64,000 nt of DNA from Alphaproteobacteria bacterium. GTDB taxonomy: Bacteria; Pseudomonadota; Alphaproteobacteria; Micropepsales; Micropepsaceae. Shown here one piece after another: positions 43,428-53,318 of the stretch. Made by a program: the position numbers and the translations under genes. Positions within the stretch are counted from its first letter, which is position 1. Every line of letters starts with the position of its first letter. The stretch lies in the NCBI GenBank assembly GCA_016125165.1, contig WGMH01000007.1, forward strand, positions 153,531 through 217,530, given 5' to 3'. The notes beneath the pieces were generated by a model that was not told where the DNA came from, did no database searches, and was given only the letters and a program-made list of their open reading frames with translations.

Positions 43428-44993
43428 ATGAAGCGCCTTGCAGCAGCCCTGATCGCAACCCTTCTGATGGTCGGATATGCCGAAGCCGCACCCGCCATCA
43501 CGATTGCGCAAGGAGCGCTCAAGGGCGGAGATGAAGACGGCGTCTTCGTCTACAAGGGCATTCCCTTTGCGGCACCCCCTGTCGGACCCAACCGCTGGCG
43601 CGCGCCGCAGAGCGCGCTGCATTGGCAGGGTGAACGGGACGCCACAGCCTTTGGGCCAGTTTGCCCGCAGGCAAAGATCAAGGCCGCATCCTTTGGTGAT
43701 GCCAAACTGCCCGAGGCCGAAGACTGCCTGACACTGAATGTTTGGACGCCAGACACAGGCGGCAAGCTGCCGGTCATGGTGTGGATTCACGGTGGCGCAT
43801 TCCGCATCGGCGGATCCGCTTCGCCGATCTACGACGGCACGGATCTGGCCAAGCACGGCGTGGTGATTGTCTCCATCAACTATCGCCTGGGCTGGCTTGG
43901 CTATCTTGCTCATCCGGCCCTTGAATCAGAGGCAGGCAGCGATCCATCCGGCAATTACGGGCTCATGGACCAGATTGCGGCCCTGCGATGGGTGCAGGCG
44001 AGCATCGCTGCATTCGGCGGCGATCCCGCAAACGTCACGATCTTTGGCGAGTCAGCGGGCGGCATGAGCGTGAACGATCTGATGGCGTCACCTCTGGCAC
44101 ACGGATTGTTTGCAAAGGCCATCTCTGAATCCGGGCTCGGCCTTGTACCGACGCAATCACCGGCGAAGGCGCGCGCTTCCGGTGAGGCACTGGCGCGTCG
44201 TCTTGGTGCCGAAGGCGACAACGCAACTGTGCTTGCCAAATTGCGCGCGACAGACGTGGAAGCGCTGCTGAACGACCAGAAGGACGCGAGCGAATCGCAA
44301 TCCACGGCGCCGTTCATTGACGGAAAACTTCTTCCTGGCGATGTGGCAAGCGCTTTCGCCAGAGGCGAGATTGCCAATGCCGCTTATATGGCCGGCTCCA
44401 ACAGCAATGAGGCCACGCTGATCGAATCATTGGGCGTCAAGGAAGACAGCTTCTTCGAACCTTTTGGCGACAAGCTCACGCTGGTACGGCAACTTTATGA
44501 GGCGGATGGCAAACTCAGCGACAAGGATTTCTTTCACCAGGTGTTCAACGATTCCGTATTTGCAAGCGGCGCGCATGGGCTTGCAGGGTTTGCGGCAGCG
44601 AAGGGACAGCCATCTTATGTTTACAATTTCCGCTATCTGGCGGAACGGCTGCGCGGCTTTCGCGATGGCGTTAGCCATGGTGGTGAGCTTGTTTACGTTT
44701 TCGGTTTGCGCGGCCTTGAAAATGGCGGGGGCATGGGCGCACGCCTGGCGAAACTTGCGACCGAAAACGACCACAAGATGGTGGATATGGTGCAGACCTA
44801 TTGGACCAATTTCGCCAAGACCGGCGATCCCAACAGCGAAGGCTTGCCGGAATGGCCCGGCTTCAGCCTCAGAACTCCCCGGACCCTGGTGTTCGATGAC
44901 ACGACAAAGGCTGTGAGCGGATTCGAAGAGAACAAGCTGACGATCTATTACACCGGCTGGTCAGCGCGCACCGGCATTGCAATGCCGGACTAG
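43428..44993 (+). CDS. secreted type B carboxylesterase
   Basis: A 521-residue alpha/beta hydrolase with a cleavable signal peptide (KRLAAALIATLLMVGYAEA|A), so periplasmic or outside. Catalytic Ser in FGESAGGMSVNDLM, oxyanion loop WIHGGAFRIGG, EDCLTLNVW signature, and a probable catalytic His in GVSHGGELVYVFG. Family position close to the cytoplasmic esterase at 13786 but distinctly diverged. A GGGGA site precedes ATG 43428. Its stop overlaps the convergent methyltransferase gene by 4 nt. Confidence 0.92.
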   Translation: MKRLAAALIATLLMVGYAEAAPAITIAQGALKGGDEDGVFVYKGIPFAAPPVGPNRWRAPQSALHWQGERDATAFGPVCPQAKIKAASFGDAKLPEAEDCLTLNVWTPDTGGKLPVMVWIHGGAFRIGGSASPIYDGTDLAKHGVVIVSINYRLGWLGYLAHPALESEAGSDPSGNYGLMDQIAALRWVQASIAAFGGDPANVTIFGESAGGMSVNDLMASPLAHGLFAKAISESGLGLVPTQSPAKARASGEALARRLGAEGDNATVLAKLRATDVEALLNDQKDASESQSTAPFIDGKLLPGDVASAFARGEIANAAYMAGSNSNEATLIESLGVKEDSFFEPFGDKLTLVRQLYEADGKLSDKDFFHQVFNDSVFASGAHGLAGFAAAKGQPSYVYNFRYLAERLRGFRDGVSHGGELVYVFGLRGLENGGGMGARLAKLATENDHKMVDMVQTYWTNFAKTGDPNSEGLPEWPGFSLRTPRTLVFDDTTKAVSGFEENKLTIYYTGWSARTGIAMPD

Positions 44994-46177
44994 TCGATCG
45001 CGTATACGATCGCCTTCAGATAGGCGGTTTCGGGCAGGGCCGGATGCACCGGATGGTCGGGACCTGCGCCAGCCTGACGGATGATGGCGCCCGTGCGGCC
45101 AGCCCGCTGGATTCCAATGCCACATTCCAGCGCAAAGCGTTCCATCGAGATATTGTGCGAGCATGAAGCGATCAGCATGAACCCGCCCGACGCAGTAACG
45201 GATGCCGACAGCCGCGCAAGCTTGCGATAAGCCTTGGCGCCGGGCTCAAGATCTTTTTTGGCCCGCACGAAGGGCGGGGGATCTGCAACTACGACATCAA
45301 ATGTTTCGTTGGCCGCGCCGAGACGTTCAAGCTCCTCCATCGCGTCGGCCTTCACGAATTTGCAGACGCCCGATACACGATTTGCAGCTGCGGCTTCTTC
45401 GGCGAGCGCCAGCGCCGGTTGCGAGGAATCGGCTGCGATCACTTCGCGCGCGCCGGAGCGCGCAGCGGCCATGCCAAACCCTCCCGCATAGGAATAGGCA
45501 TCCAGCATGCTCGAACCCTTCGCCAACGACGCCACGAATGCACGATTGTCGCGCTGGTCGTAATACCATCCGGTCTTCTGGCCGCCCCGAATGTCAGCGA
45601 AATACACCGTGCCATTTTCCTCAAGCGGGAGTCTGCCAGGTATATCCCCAAGGACAAGACGAACTTCGCTCTTCAGCCCTTCCTGTGCGCGTGAGGGCGC
45701 ATCATTGCGCAACACAATGCATTCCGGTGACAGCAACGCCTTGAGCGCGGAAAGGAGCGGGACTTCCAGCTTCTCCATTCCTGCCGTTCCAAACTGCAGC
45801 GAATAGGTATCGCCGAAGCGGTCAATGGTCAGGCCTGGAAGCCCGTCGCCTTCGGCATGCACGAGCCGATAAAAAGGCTTGTCGAAGAGTACGGCGCGAC
45901 GCGCGAGCGCGCGGGTCAGACGCTCTACGAAGAAATCCTCACCGATCTCCGCATCCGGCTTCGGATCGAGCAGACGCACAGCAATCAGGCTTGCCGGATT
46001 GAAATAGCCGGTGCCGAAACTGCGACCATCGTCCGCCACAACATTGACCAGCGTGCCCGGCTCCAGTGATTTCACCGCCGGAGCCATCACGATCTCATTG
46101 GAAAATATCCACGGCGCTCCGGCGCGCGCCCGACGGCCTTCACGCGGTTTGATCTGGATGACGGGTCTGGGGCTCAA
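44990..46177 (-). CDS. rlmI: RlmI-like 23S rRNA (cytosine) methyltransferase
   Basis: A 395-residue SAM-dependent methyltransferase. An N-terminal PUA-like domain (RRARAGAPWIFSNEIV) is followed by a Rossmann methyltransferase with the SAM loop LDAYSYAGGFGMAAA and the DPPPFVRAKKD catalytic motif (D-P-P-x-F), plus LIASCSHNIS. This order matches RlmI, which methylates C1962 of 23S rRNA in E. coli. The start at 46177 gives the conserved KPREGRR N-terminus. Confidence 0.88.
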   Translation of the reverse strand: MSPRPVIQIKPREGRRARAGAPWIFSNEIVMAPAVKSLEPGTLVNVVADDGRSFGTGYFNPASLIAVRLLDPKPDAEIGEDFFVERLTRALARRAVLFDKPFYRLVHAEGDGLPGLTIDRFGDTYSLQFGTAGMEKLEVPLLSALKALLSPECIVLRNDAPSRAQEGLKSEVRLVLGDIPGRLPLEENGTVYFADIRGGQKTGWYYDQRDNRAFVASLAKGSSMLDAYSYAGGFGMAAARSGAREVIAADSSQPALALAEEAAAANRVSGVCKFVKADAMEELERLGAANETFDVVVADPPPFVRAKKDLEPGAKAYRKLARLSASVTASGGFMLIASCSHNISMERFALECGIGIQRAGRTGAIIRQAGAGPDHPVHPALPETAYLKAIVYAID

Positions 46178-46320
46178 GGAGGGCTCTTTCGACAGGGAGC
46201 CTTGCCTTAGAGCCCGGAGCAGGCTCGTGCAAGGCGCCGACAGCCCGCCGGACAGGCAAACCGGATATTCACCACTCTCCCGTCACAATGCGCTGAAGCC
46301 GCGACATCACACCGGGATTT

Positions 46321-46776
46321 ATGCCGATTTCGCCAAATCTTGTGTTGCTCGTCTGTCTGACAACCGGCGGAGCCCTGATCCTCAGTCTGGGTGTCCTGGC
46401 TGCGCGCTGGCTGGCTGCCCGCCAGCCGCTCCTGCCGATTGGCGGCACCGTACCTCTGGCCGAAGCTGCCGGCATCGCCGCGCGCTTTGCCGGCGCGCAC
46501 AATCTCATTCCCGCCGAAGCGATGGCTGGCGATGGTGGCCCTGAACACTGGTTCGCGCAAAACATCTTTGAGCATGTGCCGATGCGCGGCATGAACAGCG
46601 CCGGTAACAAATGCACAAGGATCAAATCAGATGCGCATGAAGTTCTGCGGCTCGATGCTGATGCGCGCAATCTCTGGAACGAAGATGGACAAACCGCCGC
46701 GTTTACGAATTTGTACATTCGCCGCGCCGATTTGCGTCGCTATCTGATTGCCGGAAGGAACTCGCAGGAAAACTAG
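46321..46776 (+). CDS. small membrane-anchored protein of unknown function
   Basis: A 151-residue protein, unrecognised. Residues 7-29 are a single membrane helix (LVLLVCLTTGGALILSLGVL); the rest is soluble and ends with a His/Asn/Arg-rich tail. Third-position GC matches a real gene, and the opposite-strand ORF over the same DNA has less coding character. It is divergent from rlmI with about 140 nt between starts. Confidence 0.5.
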   Translation: MPISPNLVLLVCLTTGGALILSLGVLAARWLAARQPLLPIGGTVPLAEAAGIAARFAGAHNLIPAEAMAGDGGPEHWFAQNIFEHVPMRGMNSAGNKCTRIKSDAHEVLRLDADARNLWNEDGQTAAFTNLYIRRADLRRYLIAGRNSQEN

Positions 46777-46975
46777 GAAATTCCTCGCCGCATTTGCGCC
46801 ACAATCGGAAATATTCACCCGCGCGCGAAGATGAGACCATCCGTCGCATCACGCACAGCATGCAAACTGTTAGAAGCCGCACGCGTTGCAATGCGCACAA
46901 ATGCGCATTTCGCGAATTCTTGGAAATCCGTGTGCAGGATGAGGAGGGCATTCGCGCACTGCATTGAGCGAGCGA

Positions 46976-47476
46976 ATGTCACCGATTTCTGCTGTGCCTA
47001 TTATCAAGGATGCGGGAGCTCTGGTGAGCCCGCGCCTGCGTGAAATAATTGCGCTTTGGAGGTCACTCACGCCTGCGGGTGAATTTGCGCCGAAGCGCGA
47101 GGCTATCGCGCTTTCCAAAGTACGCGGCCTTGCCCCCTGGACCTGGATGATCGACGTGGTCGATGGCGGAGCCGACTTCCGCATGCGCATCGCGGGCGAG
47201 CGCGTGATCGAGTTTCTTGGCCGGCGCTATGCGGGAACATTGCTGTCCGATGTGAAAGGCGAAGCGTTTTTCGATGGCATGCGCCTGTTCTGCAGCAGAA
47301 TTGCAAACACGCGTTCGCCGCTGGCGATTGGCCCGTTGCCCGCGCTGCATCCAGGCCGCGAATATCTTGAGATTGAAGTGCTTGGCTTGCCGCTTTCCCA
47401 GGATGGCGAATCAGTAACCGGTCTGTTCGGCGGATTTGATTTTCGCCTGAAGAACACCAGCTTTTCGACCGAGTGA
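46976..47476 (+). CDS. PAS-domain protein (PAS_5-like)
   Basis: A 166-residue cytoplasmic protein with a single PAS-like fold: LREIIALWRSLTPAGEFAPKRE at the start, then YRM-type strands (ADFRMRIAGERVIEFLG, LGGF-type end). This resembles stand-alone PAS proteins of alphaproteobacteria with no effector domain. Start is uncertain: ATG 46976, or TTG 46964. It follows about 200 nt that hold only short ATGCGCA-type repeats, and converges on the cytochrome gene. Confidence 0.72.
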   Translation: MSPISAVPIIKDAGALVSPRLREIIALWRSLTPAGEFAPKREAIALSKVRGLAPWTWMIDVVDGGADFRMRIAGERVIEFLGRRYAGTLLSDVKGEAFFDGMRLFCSRIANTRSPLAIGPLPALHPGREYLEIEVLGLPLSQDGESVTGLFGGFDFRLKNTSFSTE

Positions 47477-47482
47477 GCGCAC

Positions 47483-48334
47483 CTAATTGGGAGTGCGCGT
47501 AACTTTTACGGCGTAACTGCGCACATAAAGATAATTGTAGAGCGCAAAGGCTTCGTAGTCGACGAAATGCGAGAAGCGCCAGCCCGCCTGATGCGACTTG
47601 TCCTTCGCAATGCGGCCATCGCGCAATTTTCCGCGATGCAGGAGCTGGAAAAAATCGGACGGCGAATAGAATTCGACCCGTGAAAGATCCGGCGCGCTGC
47701 CATCAGGTGAACCCGCCAGATCAAGACCATGACATTGCGAACATGCGGTGCGGGCAAGATAACGCCCACCGTCATACCGCGGGCCGAGGTCAATCGGCGA
47801 TAGCGTCGATTGCACCGCTTCACCGGCGGGAACGAACCGACCGTTCAGGATGGCGCGGCGCACGGATAGATCGAAAGATTGTGCAGGTGGCGCTGCATAG
47901 TCTGGAGGCAGAGTACGTACATAGGCGATTATCGCGTCAACATCGGCATCACGCATATAAAGATAGGATTCCGATGGCATCCCCCAAAGGCTTGTGCCAT
48001 CGCCCTTGAGCCCGAACCGCACGGCGCGCGCGAAGTCCCTGTCGGTGAGCGTTGCAGGATCGCGGCGAAGACTGGGGGCATAGAACCGCGCACCATCGAA
48101 CTGCCCACCCTTCAGGTTTGCGCCATGACAATCGGTGCAGCCCAATATGCGCACCAGGTGGGCCCCACGCGCCGCTGAATCCTTTGCCACCTGTTCATGA
48201 ATTTGCGGCGTCGCAAGCGGATAATGCCGCCGGATGGCCGCTTCCGATCGCAGATAGATCGCGAGAGGCCAGGCGGCGATCCCAAGAACCAGAACCCCCA
48301 ACGCCAGGGCACCCCATTTCCAGGTTCGTTGCAT
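47483..48334 (-). CDS. membrane-anchored di-haem cytochrome c
   Basis: A 283-residue protein with an N-terminal membrane anchor (WGALALGVLVLGIAAWPLAI) and two CxxCH haem sites, CTDCH and CSQCH, in two cytochrome c domains, each with a nearby Met ligand (GMPSESY). Periplasmic electron carrier of the dehydrogenase cytochrome subunit type. ATG 48334 has GGAGGAAAC 4 nt upstream. Divergent from the sulfotransferase gene. No partner dehydrogenase is adjacent. Confidence 0.88.
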   Translation of the reverse strand: MQRTWKWGALALGVLVLGIAAWPLAIYLRSEAAIRRHYPLATPQIHEQVAKDSAARGAHLVRILGCTDCHGANLKGGQFDGARFYAPSLRRDPATLTDRDFARAVRFGLKGDGTSLWGMPSESYLYMRDADVDAIIAYVRTLPPDYAAPPAQSFDLSVRRAILNGRFVPAGEAVQSTLSPIDLGPRYDGGRYLARTACSQCHGLDLAGSPDGSAPDLSRVEFYSPSDFFQLLHRGKLRDGRIAKDKSHQAGWRFSHFVDYEAFALYNYLYVRSYAVKVTRTPN

Positions 48335-48468
48335 GTTTCCTCCGCGCAGCGACCATGCGCGAAGCCAACCGGAAATTGCAACAGAGCCATGCACCGCTTG
48401 ACGCCGCCCCGATGCGCCCCAATCTGTTCGCGACGGGTTTCGGCCTGTTCACGCCTCGGGAGGGCAAC

Positions 48469-49368
48469 TTGACCACGGCAACGGCACTACCGCGCAAAAC
48501 GCGCGAGCTTCACAGCCACCATTTCGATTCGACGGTGTGGAACGATTTCCAATTCCGCCCGGATGACATCGTGATCGCTACCTATGGGAAGTCGGGGACC
48601 ACCTGGACCCAGCAGATCGTCGCACAACTGATCTTCGGAGGTCAGGACGTCAATGTGCCGGAAATGTCTCCATGGCTCGATCTTCGCGTGCCGCCCAAGG
48701 ACGTGAAGCTGCAAATGCTGGAGGCGCAGACACATCGCCGGTTCGTGAAGACTCATCTACCGGTCGATGCGCTCGTGTTCTCGCCCCAGGCAAAATATCT
48801 CTATATCGGACGAGATGGACGCGACGTGCTGTGGAGTCTCTATCATCATCACGTCAACGCCAATGACGCGTGGTACGCATCTCTGAATGACACGCCGGGG
48901 CGCGTGGGGCCGCCGATCGAGCGGCCAACTCTGGATGTCGTTCCCTACTATCGCCGTTGGTTCGAAAACAATGGAGAACCGTTCTGGCCTCTGTGGGAGA
49001 ACGTGCGCAGCTGGTGGGCTATCCGCGATTTGCCCAATGTGAAGCTTGTCCATTTCGAGAACCTGAAACGGGACATGCCCGGCGAGATACGCAGAATCGC
49101 GACGTTTCTGGAAATACCCATCGATGAAAAGCGTTGGCCCGGCATCGTGGAGCGCTGCACATTTGACTACATGAAGGCCCACGCCGCCAACAGCGCGCCC
49201 CTTGGCGGCGCGTTGTGGGAAGGCGGCGCGGAGACCTTCATCAACAAGGGCACGAACGGCCGCTGGCGCGATCTTCTAACGGCGGAAGATTGTCGCGCCT
49301 ATGAAGCGCGCGCGATCGCCGAACTGGGCGAAGTTTGCGCGCGCTGGCTGATGACGGGCGAAATGTAA
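48469..49368 (+). CDS. aryl-type sulfotransferase
   Basis: A 299-residue PAPS-dependent sulfotransferase lacking TPRs. 5'-phosphosulfate loop YGKSGTTWTQQI, 3'-phosphate site YIGRDGRDVLWSLYHHH. The start TTG 48469 is preceded by CGGGAGGG and gives the MTTATALPRKTREL N-terminus seen in the family; an ATG at 48412 is less likely. This is the second sulfotransferase in the window. Acts on small molecules in typical relatives. Confidence 0.85.
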   Translation: MTTATALPRKTRELHSHHFDSTVWNDFQFRPDDIVIATYGKSGTTWTQQIVAQLIFGGQDVNVPEMSPWLDLRVPPKDVKLQMLEAQTHRRFVKTHLPVDALVFSPQAKYLYIGRDGRDVLWSLYHHHVNANDAWYASLNDTPGRVGPPIERPTLDVVPYYRRWFENNGEPFWPLWENVRSWWAIRDLPNVKLVHFENLKRDMPGEIRRIATFLEIPIDEKRWPGIVERCTFDYMKAHAANSAPLGGALWEGGAETFINKGTNGRWRDLLTAEDCRAYEARAIAELGEVCARWLMTGEM

Positions 49369-49373
49369 CCCGC

Positions 49374-50249
49374 TCAACTCTTCGCGGCGAGTTTGTCCAT
49401 CGTTTTGGTTTCAAAATCATTGGCGTCATGGCGTTCCGGCAATTGCCCTGCCGGATCGCCCCAGCCGCGATTGACCATCTGGCCTCGCTTCACTGCGGGG
49501 CGCTTGGCTAGCTGATCGAACCAACGGTTCACATTCTTGTAGCTGGCGCCTTCCAGGAATTCCCCGGCGCCATAGAGGTAGCCTTTCGCGAGCGCGCCGT
49601 ACCACGGCGCAACAGACATATCGGCGATCGAATATTCGTCACCCGCCAGATACTCGTTGTCTGCGAGTTGGCGATCCAGAACGTCGAGCTGGCGCTTGGT
49701 TTCCATCGCGAAGCGATTAATCGCATATTCGATCTTCATGGGTGCATAAGCATAGAAGTGCCCAAAGCCGCCGCCGAGATAGGGCGCGCTGCCCATTTGC
49801 CAGAACAGCCAGTTGAGACATTCCGTGCGTTTGTGGTGATCCTTCGGCAGAAAGGCGCCAAACTTTTCTGCAAGATAAAGAAGGATCGAACCGGATTCGA
49901 AAACGCGCGTCGGCTTTTCGGTGCTGCGGTCGAGCAGCGCGGGAATTTTTGAATTGGGATTGATGGCGACAAAGTCGCTGCCGAACTGATCACCACTGGA
50001 GATGTTGATAAGCCATGCATCGTATTCCGCGCCCATGTGACCGGCCGCGAGCAGTTCTTCGAACATCGTAGTGACTTTCACGCCGTTGGGCGTTGCCAGC
50101 GAATAAAGCTGGAAGGGATGCTTGCCCACGGGCAGCGCCTTCTCATGGGTGGCGCCGGCGATCGGACGGTTGATGTTGGCAAAGCGTCCACCGCTCTCCT
50201 TGTCCCATGTCCAGACTTTCGGCGGCACATATTCTTTGGAATCAGACAT
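49374..50249 (-). CDS. yghU: YghU-type glutathione S-transferase
   Basis: A 291-residue glutathione transferase of the Nu class. Family features: KVWTWDKESGGRFANINRP near the N-terminus, GTNGVK-like TPNGVKVTTMFEELL, SNKIPALLD-like NSKIPALLDRS, and the C-terminal KRPAVKRGQMVNRGWG. It has disulfide reductase activity in E. coli. AGGAGA precedes ATG 50249. Lies beside the tRNA-Thr gene. Confidence 0.93.
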   Translation of the reverse strand: MSDSKEYVPPKVWTWDKESGGRFANINRPIAGATHEKALPVGKHPFQLYSLATPNGVKVTTMFEELLAAGHMGAEYDAWLINISSGDQFGSDFVAINPNSKIPALLDRSTEKPTRVFESGSILLYLAEKFGAFLPKDHHKRTECLNWLFWQMGSAPYLGGGFGHFYAYAPMKIEYAINRFAMETKRQLDVLDRQLADNEYLAGDEYSIADMSVAPWYGALAKGYLYGAGEFLEGASYKNVNRWFDQLAKRPAVKRGQMVNRGWGDPAGQLPERHDANDFETKTMDKLAAKS

Positions 50250-50421
50250 GGGGCGGTCTCCTGTATGGAATATCGGGAGCGCGAGATTCGCGCTTCGAAC
50301 GACCCAACACAAGGCGCACAAAACCCCACATACATTCCGCCAATTGCGAAACGCATAGCCGCGCGAATTCCGTGTGGAATATTGGTCCCTGCACCCGCCA
50401 CGGCCTTGCCGGGGAAGGTGG

Positions 50422-50494
50422 TGCCGCCTGCGTGACTCGAACACGCGACCCCATCATTACGAATGATGTGCTCTACCGGCTGAGCTAAGGCGGC
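50422..50494 (-). tRNA. tRNA-Thr (anticodon CGU)
   Basis: 73 nt on the minus strand from GCCGCCU to the discriminator A at 50422; a CCA follows at 50421-50419. The 7-bp acceptor stem (GCCGCCU/AGGCGGC), the D-loop, the anticodon stem-loop (CATCATT-CGT-AATGATG) and the GTTCGAG T-loop are all visible. The CGU anticodon reads ACG codons for threonine. Confidence 0.95.
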
Positions 50495-50644
50495 CCTGAC
50501 GGCCTTTGGCCAAGGAGGGGCCGTATAGAGCAGGAGCCGCGCCTCTGGCAACCGATCCTGCGACACAAAGCGTGGCAATTTGCGCTTCGGGGCGGAAGCC
50601 TATATGACCCCGCGCCCGGCTGGGTTTCCTGGCCCCAAGAATGC

Positions 50645-51316
50645 TTGAGGATCACGGCGCTGTTCCGCATCCCCATCCACAGAGAAGGCTGGCGATTTAT
50701 CGCCATTGCGGTGGCGATCAACGCCGCCCTCTACTGGCTTCTGCCGCTGGCCGGCTGGCTGTTCCTACCCGTAACCCTTTGGGTTGTCGTCTTTTTTCGT
50801 GATCCCGAACGCGTTCCGCCCGCCGGGCACGGCTTGGTCAGCCCGGCTGACGGGGTGATGTTGCCCATCGTTCAGGCCCCGCCGCCTTCCGAGCTTGGCC
50901 TCGGGGCAGCGCCACGAACCCGGCTCTCCATCTTCATGAATGTGTTCAATGTGCATGTGAACCGGGTACCCTGTAACGGAACTGTCACGGGGCTTGCCTA
51001 TCGGCCCGGCAAATTCTTCAATGCCTCGTTCGACAAGGCGAGCGAGCACAACGAACGGATGGCCATCGCCTTGGCGTTCGACGGTCCCGGTGGGGCACAA
51101 AAAGAATTGGCGGTCGTCCAGATCGCTGGGCTGGTGGCCCGGCGAATCAAATGCGACCTGAGCAAGGGACAGCGCGTATGCCGCGGCGACCGTTTTGGAA
51201 TCATCCGCTTCGGGAGCAGGCTGGACGTCTATTTGCCGGAAGGCGCACGCGTCGCCGTGAGCGCCGGGCAGAAGGTGAAAGCTGGCGAGACAATTCTCGC
51301 GGACTTCCCAAACTGA
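50645..51316 (+). CDS. psd: phosphatidylserine decarboxylase
   Basis: A 223-residue pyruvoyl enzyme converting phosphatidylserine to phosphatidylethanolamine at the inner membrane. Short alphaproteobacterial type with N-terminal membrane helices and the self-cleavage site Gly190-Ser191 in RFGSRLDVYLP; also IFMNVFNVHVNRV and YRPGKFFNASFDKASE-type. Start is TTG 50645 (the ATG at 50641 is in another frame). Its stop TGA overlaps the pssA start, so the two are coupled. Confidence 0.95.
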   Translation: MRITALFRIPIHREGWRFIAIAVAINAALYWLLPLAGWLFLPVTLWVVVFFRDPERVPPAGHGLVSPADGVMLPIVQAPPPSELGLGAAPRTRLSIFMNVFNVHVNRVPCNGTVTGLAYRPGKFFNASFDKASEHNERMAIALAFDGPGGAQKELAVVQIAGLVARRIKCDLSKGQRVCRGDRFGIIRFGSRLDVYLPEGARVAVSAGQKVKAGETILADFPN

Positions 51317-52116
51317 TGCCCCGCCGCCACTTCATTCGCCGGGGTGCAGTGCGTGCAGCCATCGCTGCACCGGAAGATCTGCCCTTCAGCAAGTTCGTCC
51401 CGAATGGACTGACGCTGCTTGGCCTCTGCTCCGGCGCAACCTCCATCCGCTTTGCTTTGGCGGAAAATTGGAAAGCCGCGGTTTTCGCCATCGTACTGGC
51501 CACCATATTCGACCTGCTTGATGGCCGCATGGCCCGGCTGATGAAAGCCGACAGCAAGTTTGGGGCACAGCTGGATTCGCTCTCCGACCTCGTCAGCTTC
51601 GGCATTGCGCCGAGCGTGCTTGTGTATCTGTGGTCGCTTTCGCATGCGGGAGGTGCGGGCTGGACATTGTGCCTGATGTTCTGCGCCTGCGCTGCCATTC
51701 GCCTGGCGCGGTTCAATATCGAAAGCACCGATGAAAGCGCCGCCAAGACAGGATGTTTTGTTGGCATGCCGACCCCCATCGCAGCATGTCTCGCGCTCCT
51801 GCCCATGATCCTTAGCTTCCAGTTCACGTCTGACACGCTGTTCCGCAATCCTTTGCTGGGCGGCGCGCTGGTGGCGGGAATCTCGCTGATGATGGTGAGC
51901 CGCATTCCCACGCCTTCACTCAAACATCTGCGTATCCCCAAGCACCTGAAATTGCCGCTTGCTGGCTTCGTGGGTCTGGTACTCGGATTTGCGGTACTTT
52001 GGCCTTGGGCCACGCTGACCAGCGCGCTCATCATGTATGTTCTGATGTTGCCCTTTGGCGGACGTTTCGCGCACCACGAGGGTGACGCAGCGGACGAGCC
52101 ACCCTCCGCCGAATAA
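51316..52116 (+). CDS. pssA: CDP-diacylglycerol-serine O-phosphatidyltransferase
   Basis: A 266-residue inner-membrane enzyme that makes phosphatidylserine from CDP-diacylglycerol and serine, directly feeding the psd product. The CDP-alcohol phosphotransferase motif D-G-x2-A-R-x8-G-x3-D-x3-D is visible starting DGRMARLM and ending LDSLSD; about seven membrane helices. ATG 51316 overlaps the psd stop. Together the pair forms the phosphatidylethanolamine branch. Confidence 0.95.
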   Translation: MPRRHFIRRGAVRAAIAAPEDLPFSKFVPNGLTLLGLCSGATSIRFALAENWKAAVFAIVLATIFDLLDGRMARLMKADSKFGAQLDSLSDLVSFGIAPSVLVYLWSLSHAGGAGWTLCLMFCACAAIRLARFNIESTDESAAKTGCFVGMPTPIAACLALLPMILSFQFTSDTLFRNPLLGGALVAGISLMMVSRIPTPSLKHLRIPKHLKLPLAGFVGLVLGFAVLWPWATLTSALIMYVLMLPFGGRFAHHEGDAADEPPSAE

Positions 52117-52217
52117 CGCGCAGCTTCAACGCGAAAAAGACGCGGCGGCCCGACGTTGCTCTGACCCGCGCCCTCGGCCATGCTGAGAAAAAATCAGTTC
52201 AGGGAAAGGCGCGCGGA

Positions 52218-53318
52218 ATGCTGACCAAAGGCGACGATTATCCCATTCACCAGTTGCCGGAACCGGTTGCGACATCGGGCACCGATCGCAATTTCTATGA
52301 CCGCTATTTCTTCAATGGCTATGCGATGGACGGGAGTGCATTTTTTGCCGTTGCGCTCGGCGTCTATCCGCATCTGAACATCATGGATGCGCATTTCTCT
52401 GCCGTGGTTGATGGCGTGCAACACAATCTGCACGCCTCACGCATCCTCAACATGGAACGTATGGATACGACCGTCGGTCCGATTTCAATTGAGGTTGTTG
52501 AGCCGTTGAGGGTTTTGCGGGTGCGCGTCGCACCGAATGCGCACGGGCTTGAAGCCGATATTGTGTTCACCGCGCGCGCGCCTGCCGTGGAAGAGCCGCG
52601 TTTCATCTATCGCAGTGGGCCTCGCACAGTGATGGACTATACGCGGTTGACGCAGAACGGCTCCTATGAGGGGTCTTTTCGTGTGAACGGCAAAGACATA
52701 CACGTAACATCTGCCTGGCTCGGAACGCGCGACCGCTCCTGGGGCGTGCGCCCGATCGGGCTTCCCGACCCACAACCCTCCGCACCACCGCGCCCGCCGC
52801 AATTCTACTGGATCTGGGCGCCGCTCAATTTCGACGATCGGTTTATGCTCTATCACATCAATGCGGATGATACGGGCAAGCCCTGGAATACCGCGTCGGT
52901 GCTTGGCAACACGGGAGAAGCAGCGGCGGCACATATGGCGAAATGCGCCTCAAGGCTCGATTTCAAATCGGGCACGCGCCATGCCAAAGCCGCGACCATC
53001 TCCACCACCGATCCCGATGGCGGCGAATGGGAGGTGACACTGACACCCAAATGGAATTTCTACATGTCGGGCATAGGCTACATGCACCCGGAATGGGGGC
53101 ATGGCCGTTTCGTCGGCGACAATGCCTTGGGCCATGATGTGTATGATCTGGCGACGCTGAACGAGAACGAGATGCGCTTTCTGCATGTCCAGGCTTTCGT
53201 TGAGGCGGACCTGAAGGGCCCCAATGTACGCAAGAAGGGCGCGGGGGTACTGGAGCAACTGATTATCGGCCCGCATGAGCCTTCAGGCTTCAAGGAAATT
53301 CTCGATCTGGCGCCATGA
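52218..53318 (+). CDS. DUF7064-like (AttH/lipocalin-fold) protein
   Basis: A 366-residue protein without signal peptide. It has a two-part beta-rich layout with the tell-tale SAWLGTRDRSWGVRP (D-R-S-W-G-V-R) seen in hydroxyneurosporene-synthase-like and AttH-type folds. No catalytic role is known; members are often encoded beside a phosphotransferase, as here. The ATG at 52218 has GGAA upstream; it overlaps the kinase start by 4 nt. Confidence 0.75.
   Translation: MLTKGDDYPIHQLPEPVATSGTDRNFYDRYFFNGYAMDGSAFFAVALGVYPHLNIMDAHFSAVVDGVQHNLHASRILNMERMDTTVGPISIEVVEPLRVLRVRVAPNAHGLEADIVFTARAPAVEEPRFIYRSGPRTVMDYTRLTQNGSYEGSFRVNGKDIHVTSAWLGTRDRSWGVRPIGLPDPQPSAPPRPPQFYWIWAPLNFDDRFMLYHINADDTGKPWNTASVLGNTGEAAAAHMAKCASRLDFKSGTRHAKAATISTTDPDGGEWEVTLTPKWNFYMSGIGYMHPEWGHGRFVGDNALGHDVYDLATLNENEMRFLHVQAFVEADLKGPNVRKKGAGVLEQLIIGPHEPSGFKEILDLAP

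Noticed and set aside
46269..46718. A minus-strand frame over the small membrane protein gene
   Set aside because: The plus-strand reading has a membrane helix and better codon use; the minus reading is Arg/Ala/Ser-rich shadow.
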